Assembly: GCA_002362145.1 (NCBI GenBank)
Contig: DETX01000051.1
Span: forward strand, 1-11,689
Reading direction: 5' to 3'
DNA from: Clostridiales bacterium UBA3277
Lineage (GTDB): Bacteria > Bacillota > Clostridia > Oscillospirales > Oscillospiraceae
DNA length: 11,689 nucleotides
Below, piece by piece: positions 5,982 through 11,689 of the stretch; position 1 is the first letter of the stretch; each line of letters opens with the position of its first letter. A program made the position numbers and the translations under genes. The notes beneath the pieces were generated by a model. That model saw only the letters and a program-made list of their open reading frames with translations. It had not been told where the DNA came from and searched no databases.

Positions 5982-6679
5982 TGTCCATTCTCACCCTGAA
6001 AGACATCTGCAAGGACTATATCCAGGGCAAGGAGCCTGTGCGGGTGCTGAAAAACATCAACCTGACGGTGGAGGAGGGGGAGTACCTGGCCATCATGGGC
6101 CCCTCCGGCTCCGGCAAGACCACCCTCATGAACATCATCGGCTGCCTGGACGTGGCCACCTCCGGCAGCTATGTCCTGGCGGACCAGGACCTGAAGGATT
6201 TGAGTGACGACGCCCTGGCGGAGATCCGCAACAAGTACCTGGGCTTTGTGTTCCAGGGCTTCCACCTGCTTCCCAAGATGGACGCCATGGACAACGTGGC
6301 CCTGCCCCTGCTCTACGCCGGGGTGGGCCTGAAGGAGCGCCGGGCCCGGGCGGAGGAGGCGCTGAAGGCCGTGGGCCTGGAAGAGCGGATTCACTTCATG
6401 CCTGACCAGCTCTCCGGCGGCCAGTGCCAGCGGGTGGCCATTGCCCGGGCCATGGTGGGAAAGCCCAAGCTCCTGCTGGCCGACGAGCCCACCGGCGCAT
6501 TGGATACCAAGGCGGGGAGCCAGATCATGGACATCTTCCGTGCCTTAAGCCGGGAGGGCATGACCATCATCATGATCACCCACGATCCGGCCATCGCCGC
6601 CTGCGCCGACAAAACCTATCACATCCTGGACGGCGAGCTGCGCACGGAAATGGAGGCGGCAACGGATGAAGAAACTTAA
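5981..6679 (+). CDS. ABC exporter ATP-binding subunit, MacB/LolD type
   Basis: A 232-residue cytoplasmic ATPase that powers the permease encoded at 8596. Motifs are complete: Walker A GPSGSGKT (40-47), Q-loop Gln92 in FVFQGF, signature LSGGQ (144-148), Walker B LLLADE with catalytic Glu169, D-loop GALD (172-175), and switch His201 in ITHD. The segment MNIIGCLDVATSG (50-62) and overall length place it in the MacB/LolD/FtsE-like group, which drives mechanotransmission-type export rather than transport through a membrane channel. Cys149 follows the signature where Gln is usual (LSGGQCQRV), a minor oddity. Its start overlaps the preceding stop by one base and its end overlaps the next gene by 14 bases, so the operon is translationally coupled. 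No clear ribosome binding site precedes it beyond a G-rich stretch. Confidence 0.96.
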   Translation: MSILTLKDICKDYIQGKEPVRVLKNINLTVEEGEYLAIMGPSGSGKTTLMNIIGCLDVATSGSYVLADQDLKDLSDDALAEIRNKYLGFVFQGFHLLPKMDAMDNVALPLLYAGVGLKERRARAEEALKAVGLEERIHFMPDQLSGGQCQRVAIARAMVGKPKLLLADEPTGALDTKAGSQIMDIFRALSREGMTIIMITHDPAIAACADKTYHILDGELRTEMEAATDEET

Positions 6680-8579
6680 ACCCAAGCAGAAAAAGCTCCT
6701 GATTGCCGCTGTGGCTGTGGTCACCGCGGCGGCGGTGGGCGCCGGGATTTTCTTCGGCGTCCGGGGAGCGGGCAGAGACCCGGTGGGGGTCTACTCCTTT
6801 TTAAACATCGGCATGACCGAGTACTGGGGCGACAGCCAGGAGAGCTACGGCCCCGTGACCACGGACCGGATTCAGACGATTTTCCTCAGCGACACCCAGA
6901 CCGTCACCGGCGTGAAGGTCCAGGAGGGCCAAGCGGTGAAAAAGGGCGACGTGCTCTTCACCTACGACACCTCCCTGACGGACCTGCAATTGGAGCGAAA
7001 GCGGCTGGAAGGGGAAAAATACAAGGTCCAGCTTGAGGATGCCCAGAAGGAACTGGATAAAATCAAGCAGATGAAGCCCATGCAGGAATACACTCTGGAA
7101 CTGGACCCGGACGACGTCCTGCCGGAGCGGGAGGGCATGGTCTTAAGCGAGCCCTACCGCATTTCCAACCAGCACAATTACGACGGCAGCGCCCCGGAAA
7201 AGGCCCTGATCTGCTGGATGAAGGGCAGCACCACCGTCAATAACGGCCTGTTGGAGGCTGTCCGCCGTCAGGCGGCCCGGCTCCAGGGGGAGAACGCCGA
7301 CTACCCGCCGGAAGCGGTGGACCCCTATCCCGAATACGGCCTGAGCTTTGAAAGCGGAGACTACCGCATTCTTCTGCTCTCCGATACGGAGCAGGGGGAG
7401 GGCGGAGACTACGACGCCGGTTACCGGGACGGCTATGACTCCGGCTACAGCGACGGCTACGACTTCGGCTATGACAACGGCTATGGCGCCGGTTACGACG
7501 ACGGCTACAACAACGGCCTGGGGGACAGCAACATCCCTCCGGCGGAGCCCACCGTCCCCGAAGAGACCCCCGGTGAGGAAATCCCCGAAGAGACCGAAAT
7601 TCCCGAGGAGCCCGACGGCGGCGGCGACATCGGCAGCACCTACGACTTCTACGTGGTGTTCAAGATCACCGAGGATGATCTGTCCCTGGGCAATCGCCTG
7701 GTCTGGCAGGGCGCCCACGTGTTCTGTACCGACGGCGGCTTCGTCATGAAATTCTTCAACGCCAACGGCCTGATGGACTACACCCTGGTCTCCGAGACCC
7801 AGGAGCCCGCGGACCTTCCCATGCCCGACATGGGAAGCGGCATGACCGCCCTGCAGATTAAGCAGCTGCGCCTGGAGCAGGAGAAGAAGATTAAGGATTT
7901 GGAGCTTCAGCAGAAAATGGCCGAGGCGGACTATAAGATCATGCTGGCGGAGATGGGCGACGGCAACGTCTATGCCGACTTCGACGGCGAGGTGGTGTCC
8001 CTTCTGGACGCTGAGGAGGCCAAGGACACCAACCAGCCCATGATGAAGGTCTCCGGCGGCGGCGGATACTATATTAAGGTCTCCGTCAGCGAGCTGGAAA
8101 AGGACAACCTGAAGCTGGGCCAGGAGGTCACGGTGAACGACTGGAACACCGGCATGAACTACACCGGCACCGTGGATTCCATCGGCGACTTCCCGGACAG
8201 CAGAAACGGCTGGAACGGCATGGACAACCCCAATGCCAGCTACTTCCCCTTCACGGTCTTTGTGGACGGGGACGCGGATCTGCAGGAGGGTAACTACGTC
8301 AACGTCCAGTACAGCGCCGCTTCCAGCACCCACGGCATCTACCTGCAAAATCCCTTTATCCGCACGGAAAACGGGGTCAGCTACGTGCTGGTCCGGGGGG
8401 AGAACGGGAAGCTGGAGAGACGGGACGTGGTTCTGGGCAAGGCCCTGTGGGGCTCCTACACGGAGATCCGCTCCGGCGACGTCACCGAGGAGGACTATCT
8501 GGCCTTCCCCTATGGCAAGGGCGTCAAGGCCGGCGCTCCCGCGGTGGAGGGCGACCTGGCCGATTTGTACAGCTACTAA
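6666..8579 (+). CDS. Membrane-anchored HlyD/MacA-type adaptor with ~250-residue hairpin-tip insertion
   Basis: A 637-residue second adaptor, well above the usual 350-450. A Lys-rich start and one membrane helix (11-32) without a lipobox anchor it. The first lipoyl half is 79-102 (EGQAVKKGDVLFTYDT), helix one of the hairpin about 103-138, and helix two 393-430 (LQIKQLRLEQEKK). The second lipoyl half (about 433-446, VYADFDGEVV), beta-barrel and membrane-proximal parts follow. Residues 139-391 are inserted where the hairpin should turn: two possible beta-rich parts (about 139-240 and 322-378) flank eight xxGY units (250-281) and a Pro/Glu linker (290-317). Residues 570-625 align with 321-375 of the lipoprotein adaptor, including GKLE, EDY-AFP and KAGAP. 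GGAGG (6652-6656) lies nine bases before the ATG, inside the ATPase gene. Adaptor role firm; insertion function unknown. Confidence 0.9.
   Translation: MKKLKPKQKKLLIAAVAVVTAAAVGAGIFFGVRGAGRDPVGVYSFLNIGMTEYWGDSQESYGPVTTDRIQTIFLSDTQTVTGVKVQEGQAVKKGDVLFTYDTSLTDLQLERKRLEGEKYKVQLEDAQKELDKIKQMKPMQEYTLELDPDDVLPEREGMVLSEPYRISNQHNYDGSAPEKALICWMKGSTTVNNGLLEAVRRQAARLQGENADYPPEAVDPYPEYGLSFESGDYRILLLSDTEQGEGGDYDAGYRDGYDSGYSDGYDFGYDNGYGAGYDDGYNNGLGDSNIPPAEPTVPEETPGEEIPEETEIPEEPDGGGDIGSTYDFYVVFKITEDDLSLGNRLVWQGAHVFCTDGGFVMKFFNANGLMDYTLVSETQEPADLPMPDMGSGMTALQIKQLRLEQEKKIKDLELQQKMAEADYKIMLAEMGDGNVYADFDGEVVSLLDAEEAKDTNQPMMKVSGGGGYYIKVSVSELEKDNLKLGQEVTVNDWNTGMNYTGTVDSIGDFPDSRNGWNGMDNPNASYFPFTVFVDGDADLQEGNYVNVQYSAASSTHGIYLQNPFIRTENGVSYVLVRGENGKLERRDVVLGKALWGSYTEIRSGDVTEEDYLAFPYGKGVKAGAPAVEGDLADLYSY
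7413..7508 (+). repeat. 12-bp-period coding repeat: eight xxGY tetrapeptides
   Basis: Eight consecutive tetrapeptides of the form xxGY, mostly Asp-containing (DAGY, RDGY, DSGY, SDGY, DFGY, DNGY, GAGY, DDGY; residues 250-281), followed by NNG. Glycine recurs every fourth residue nine times, recalling the GX3 repeats of the eukaryotic Yae1/Lto1 proteins. Homology is not implied. The repeat lies inside the hairpin-tip insertion of the second adaptor and is followed by a Pro/Glu-rich linker. Confidence 0.9.
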
Positions 8580-8595
8580 AGGAGGGCAGCGCACA

Positions 8596-9852
8596 ATGAC
8601 AGAAAATATCCGCCTTGCCTTCCAGGGCATTTGGGGCCATAAGATGCGGTCGGTGCTGACCATGCTGGGCATTATCATCGGCATCGCCGCCATTATCACC
8701 ATCGTGTCCACCATTCAGGGCACCAACGAGCAGATTAAGGAAAACCTCATCGGTGCGGGCAACAACGTGGTGACGGTCCAGCTCTACCAGAACGCCAACC
8801 CGATGGACTTCACCTGGAACGCCGTCCCCGACGGGGTCAAGACTATCACCGAGGAGACCCGGCAGAAGCTGCTGGACATCGACGGCGTGGAGGACGTGTC
8901 CCTGATCACCACCCGCAACTATGCCGAGAACATCTACTACCTCAACACCCAGTTCAACGGCTTCGTCAACGGCGTGGACGCCCACTATCTCAGCGTCTAC
9001 GGCTACCAGGTCAAATCCGGCCGGGGCTTTACCCAGCAGGATTATGACAAGTGTCGGAAGGTGATCCTGGTGGACGACACCGCCGCCAAGAGCATCTTCT
9101 CCGGAGAGAACCCCGTGGGCAAGCCCATGGAGATCCAGGGGGACGTGTACACTGTGGTGGGTGTCATCGCCCAGTCCGAGGAATTTGCCCCCACCATCAA
9201 CTCCATGCGGGACTATAACCTCTATATGAACAATTCAGGCGGGGCCATCTACCTGCCCAGCACCACCTGGCCCACGGGCTACCGGTTTGACGAGCCCCAG
9301 AGCGTGGCCATCAAGGTGGTGAACACCGACGCCATGACCAGCGTGGGCCAGGACGCGGCAAAGCTGCTCACCGAGGAGCAGATTACCGCCGATGAGAGCG
9401 CCAAGCTGGAATACCGGAGCCAGGATATGCTGGAGCAGGCGGAGAACCTGCAAAAGATGTCCCAGTCCACCAACACCCAGCTCATCTGGATTGCCAGCAT
9501 CTCGCTGCTTGTGGGCGGCATCGGCGTTATGAACATCATGCTGGTGTCCGTTACCGAGCGGACCAGTGAGATCGGCCTGAAAAAGGCCATCGGCGCCAAG
9601 AAAAAGCGGATTCTCATGCAGTTTCTGACGGAGTCCGCCGTGCTGACCAGCCTGGGCGGCCTGATCGGCGTGGTCAGCGGCATCATTCTTGCTCAGCTCA
9701 TTTCCAGCATGATGCAGATTCCCGTGTCCATCTCGGTGCCGGCCATCGCCGTGGCGGTGGTGTTCTCCACCCTCATCGGCGTGGTGTTCGGAATGCTGCC
9801 CGCTGTGAAGGCGGCAAACCTGAACCCCATCGAGGCCCTGAGAAGAGATTAA
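8596..9852 (+). CDS. ABC exporter permease, MacB/FtsX-like
   Basis: A 418-residue membrane subunit with MacB architecture: TM1 (about 17-41), a large extracytoplasmic MacB periplasmic core (about 42-290), then TM2 (294-318), TM3 (345-370) and TM4 (380-402). The N-terminal IRLAFQGIWGHKMRSVLTML and the cytoplasmic loop after TM2 with ERTSEIGLKKAIGA (321-334) are hallmarks. The C-terminal NPIEALRRD is also typical. It would pair with the ATPase encoded at 5981 as a homodimer and couple ATP hydrolysis to movement of the external domains and adaptors. AAAGGAGG (8578-8585) lies ten bases before the ATG, overlapping the stop of the preceding gene. The gene ends the operon, with a strong terminator 25 bp downstream. 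Substrate (peptide, antibiotic or lipid) is undetermined. Confidence 0.95.
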   Translation: MTENIRLAFQGIWGHKMRSVLTMLGIIIGIAAIITIVSTIQGTNEQIKENLIGAGNNVVTVQLYQNANPMDFTWNAVPDGVKTITEETRQKLLDIDGVEDVSLITTRNYAENIYYLNTQFNGFVNGVDAHYLSVYGYQVKSGRGFTQQDYDKCRKVILVDDTAAKSIFSGENPVGKPMEIQGDVYTVVGVIAQSEEFAPTINSMRDYNLYMNNSGGAIYLPSTTWPTGYRFDEPQSVAIKVVNTDAMTSVGQDAAKLLTEEQITADESAKLEYRSQDMLEQAENLQKMSQSTNTQLIWIASISLLVGGIGVMNIMLVSVTERTSEIGLKKAIGAKKKRILMQFLTESAVLTSLGGLIGVVSGIILAQLISSMMQIPVSISVPAIAVAVVFSTLIGVVFGMLPAVKAANLNPIEALRRD

Positions 9853-9877
9853 ACAGGCTGCGTCAGATTAACCCACG

Positions 9878-9909
9878 GCCGCCGCGGAACCCCTTCCGCG
9901 GCGGCTTTT
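9878..9909 (+). terminator. Strong intrinsic terminator of the exporter operon
   Basis: A perfect 12-bp stem, GCCGCCGCGGAA (9878-9889) with TTCCGCGGCGGC (9894-9905), around a CCCC loop and followed by TTTT. It isolates the exporter operon from the LRR gene, which has its own promoter just beyond. Confidence 0.9.
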
Positions 9910-9924
9910 CGCATACGGACGGCG

Positions 9925-9953
9925 TTGCTTTTTGGGAAAAAATGTGGTATGCT
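9925..9953 (+). promoter_or_regulatory. Promoter of the LRR protein gene
   Basis: TTGCTT (9925-9930), a 17-bp spacer and TATGCT (9948-9953) preceded by TG (9945-9946), an extended -10. Transcription would start near 9960, about 28 nt before the TTG start codon. No operator like those at htrA or the exporter operon is visible here. Confidence 0.72.
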
Positions 9954-9987
9954 TGGAATCATCAGAAAGAGATGGAGGTCCTGCGTC

Positions 9988-11649
9988 TTGAAAAAAGTTA
10001 TCTGCATCCTGATTGTCGTGCTGCTGATCTTCGCCCTGGCCGCCGGAGCCGGGTACGGCTTTGCCTGGTATCGCAGCAGCCATGTATTTGTGGACGGGGA
10101 TGCCTACCCCATCAGCGCCCAGTCCATCGACCTGCGGGAGAAGGACGTGTCTCTGGAATACGTTTCCCAGCTGAAAGCCCAGCTTCCCGGCTGCCAAATT
10201 TCCTGGATGGTCCCCTTCCGGGACGGGAAGATCGACAGCGGCGCCCAGAGCCTGAATCTGGGCAGCTTCACCCGGGAGGAGGCGGCCTACGTGACGGCCC
10301 ACCTGCCCCAGCTGAAGGCCGTCGACGCTTCACAGAGCCGGGACTATGAAACCATCGCCTGGTTCCAGGAAACATACCCGGACATTGACATCACCTACCA
10401 GGTGGACCTGGGGGGCAAGGTGGTGGACCCGGAGACGGTGTCTCTGGAATTAAACGTGGGGGAGTATGACTACGAAACTCTGACGGCAAACATCCCCTAT
10501 CTGCGAGATCTGGGGGAGATTGTGCTCCACACGCCGGAGCTGACGACCCAGCAGGTGGCGGACCTCCGGGCAGGCTATCCCGAAATCGCCATCTCCTGCA
10601 CCGTGGAGATTCTGGGGACAGAGTATGACGACAAGACCACGGAGCTTAACTTGTCCAGCTTAAAAAGCGAGGACGTCCCCGCCGTGGCGGAAAAGCTGCC
10701 GGAGCTGAAAAACCTCACTTCCGTGGAGCTCATGGGCGGAAGCGGGAACCTCAGCAAGGAGGACGTCAAGACTCTCATCGCCGCCGCCCCGGGGGCGGGC
10801 TTCCACTATACCTTTGACTTCTTCGGCCAGACCCTGTCCACGGACACCGAGGAAGTGGTGCTGAAAAACGTGAAGATCGGCGACGAGAACGAGGCCGAGG
10901 TCCGTTCCGCCCTGGATCTGCTGCCGGGCTGCAAGCGGATGGTCCTGGACAACTGCCGCCTCTCCAACGAGGTCCTGGCGAAGATCCGGGAGGACTACCG
11001 GGAGCAGACAAAGGTGGTCTGGCGGGTCTGGTTCGGCAAGGGCAGCTGCCTGACGGACGCCCAGGCCATCCGGGCGGTCTATGACCTGGTGGACAGCAAT
11101 TGCCAGGATTTGATCTACTGCGAGGATGTCCGCATCATCGACTTCGGCCACAACGAGATGCTCAACACCTGTGAATTTGTGGCGGGAATGAAGAGCCTGG
11201 AATACATCATCCTCTCCGGCTCCCCCATCAAGGACCTGACCCCCTTTGAAAACTGCAAGAACCTGAAATTTTTGGAGCTGACCTTCTGCGGCTACATTGC
11301 GGACCTGACCCCCCTGGCCTCCTGCTCCCAGCTGGCCCAGCTGAACATCTCCAATACCAAGGTCACAGACCTGTCCCCCCTGGATGAGCTGCCCATGGAG
11401 CACCTGACGCTGGTGGACAGCAAGGTCAGCGCGGCGGAAAAGCAGCGCTTTGCCGCGCTGAAACCCGACTGCCTCATCAAGGACAGCGGCAACCAGTACG
11501 GCTGCGGCTGGCGGTACGTGGACGAGGCAAACACCAAGAAGATGTCCTACTATGCCCTTTTGTCCGATGTGTTCGGCTATCCCGAGGGCGGCAGCTTCAA
11601 CCACAGCGGCATCTACACTGAAAAGACCGAGGAAGATTACAAGGATTAG
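9988..11649 (+). CDS. Membrane-anchored leucine-rich-repeat surface protein, TTG start
   Basis: A 553-residue protein of unknown role. The start is the TTG at 9988: GGAGG (9974-9978) lies nine bases upstream and the product then opens with an ideal signal-anchor (Lys2-Lys3, hydrophobic 4-28). The longer frame would begin inside the promoter. No lipobox is seen. Residues 86-359 form four divergent repeats of about 65-72 residues. Each has a short strand (LNL-type), a helix ending LPxL or LPGC, a second strand, then a helix ending near YP-I followed by a strand (86-150, 151-217, 218-287, 288-359); a partial copy may precede them (41-85). Residues about 380-480 are classical LRRs with internalin-like units such as IKDLTPFENC and VTDLSPLDEL. 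The C-terminus (500-553) holds a Gly/Tyr/Trp-rich piece I do not recognise. LRRs suggest ligand or protein binding at the surface. It is transcribed separately from the exporter. Confidence 0.88.
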   Translation: MKKVICILIVVLLIFALAAGAGYGFAWYRSSHVFVDGDAYPISAQSIDLREKDVSLEYVSQLKAQLPGCQISWMVPFRDGKIDSGAQSLNLGSFTREEAAYVTAHLPQLKAVDASQSRDYETIAWFQETYPDIDITYQVDLGGKVVDPETVSLELNVGEYDYETLTANIPYLRDLGEIVLHTPELTTQQVADLRAGYPEIAISCTVEILGTEYDDKTTELNLSSLKSEDVPAVAEKLPELKNLTSVELMGGSGNLSKEDVKTLIAAAPGAGFHYTFDFFGQTLSTDTEEVVLKNVKIGDENEAEVRSALDLLPGCKRMVLDNCRLSNEVLAKIREDYREQTKVVWRVWFGKGSCLTDAQAIRAVYDLVDSNCQDLIYCEDVRIIDFGHNEMLNTCEFVAGMKSLEYIILSGSPIKDLTPFENCKNLKFLELTFCGYIADLTPLASCSQLAQLNISNTKVTDLSPLDELPMEHLTLVDSKVSAAEKQRFAALKPDCLIKDSGNQYGCGWRYVDEANTKKMSYYALLSDVFGYPEGGSFNHSGIYTEKTEEDYKD

Positions 11650-11669
11650 AAACCAGGCAAACCCAATTA

Positions 11670-11688
11670 ATACTAAAATCTAATAAAA
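11670..11688 (-). repeat. Right copy of the 19-bp inverted repeat at the window ends
   Basis: Read on the minus strand this is TTTTATTAGATTTTAGTAT, differing from positions 1-19 at one base. It begins 20 bases after the LRR gene stop in an AT-rich stretch (11650-11689) that shows no terminator before the window ends. Confidence 0.6.
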
Positions 11689-11689
11689 C

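Noticed and set aside
7413..7508. Possible CRISPR-like or minisatellite array
   Set aside because: The 12-bp period is a continuous coding repeat (xxGY) with no spacers and a preserved frame.
7143..8714. 523-residue open frame on the minus strand opposite the second adaptor
   Set aside because: It is the antisense shadow of a GC-rich coding gene: Val/Ala/His/Gln-rich composition without domains, no proper ribosome binding site, and the + strand protein has clear family motifs.
10660..11604. 314-residue minus-strand open frame opposite the LRR gene
   Set aside because: No ribosome binding site or recognisable domain; antisense of clear LRR coding sequence.
1..11689. Transposon bounded by the terminal inverted repeats
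   Set aside because: No transposase, integrase or accessory mobility gene is encoded, and gene content is ordinary chromosomal; only the repeat itself is reported.

Overview
This is GC-rich DNA (roughly 60% by eye) with Gram-positive signals: strong GGAGG-type ribosome binding sites, TTGAxx/TATAAT promoters, a lipoprotein signal, a membrane-anchored HtrA, and exporter parts without any outer-membrane channel. Codon use and protein types fit a gut Bacillota of the Oscillospirales (the Oscillibacter/Flavonifractor/Ruminococcaceae area). That placement is inference from style, not from a marker gene. I see no rRNA, tRNA, CRISPR array, transposase, integrase or phage gene.

Layout. (1) Positions 31-1489, minus strand: a membrane-anchored HtrA serine protease with a strong terminator behind it. 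(2) Positions 1490-1707: a divergent regulatory region holding both the htrA and the two-component promoters, with an 11-bp-period direct repeat placed where the htrA -35 would be. (3) Positions 1708-3590: an OmpR-family response regulator and its sensor kinase, overlapping by ATGA. (4) Positions 3655-4374: a PlsC-type acyltransferase with its own promoter, followed by a hairpin. (5) Positions 4464-9852: a second direct-repeat operator and a near-consensus promoter driving a tightly packed four-gene operon: lipoprotein adaptor, MacB/LolD-type ATPase, second membrane-anchored adaptor with a large insertion, and MacB-type permease. It ends at a 12-bp perfect-stem terminator. (6) Positions 9925-11649: an independently promoted, membrane-anchored leucine-rich-repeat protein that starts at TTG.

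How the genes may work together. The window reads as a cell-envelope maintenance or stress module: protein quality control (HtrA), a sensor pair, phospholipid synthesis (PlsC), a MacAB-like exporter and a surface LRR protein. The link is regulatory as well as positional. The repeats before htrA (TTTTCA-N5-TTTTCA) and before the exporter operon (TTTAAG-N5-TTTAAA) align to each other at 12 of 18 positions. The second is one base from the TTTAAG-N5-TTTAAG box known for streptococcal CiaR, whose best-known target is htrA. I therefore infer a CiaRH-HtrA-like circuit that also controls an ABC exporter.

The most unusual protein features are in the exporter and the LRR protein. The second adaptor has about 250 residues, including eight xxGY tetrapeptides, inserted at the tip of its coiled-coil hairpin. 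The first adaptor has a tandem ISGGE-type decapeptide tail. The LRR protein has four cryptic repeats of about 70 residues before its classical LRRs. The two ends of the window also carry a near-perfect 19-bp inverted repeat that no gene here explains.
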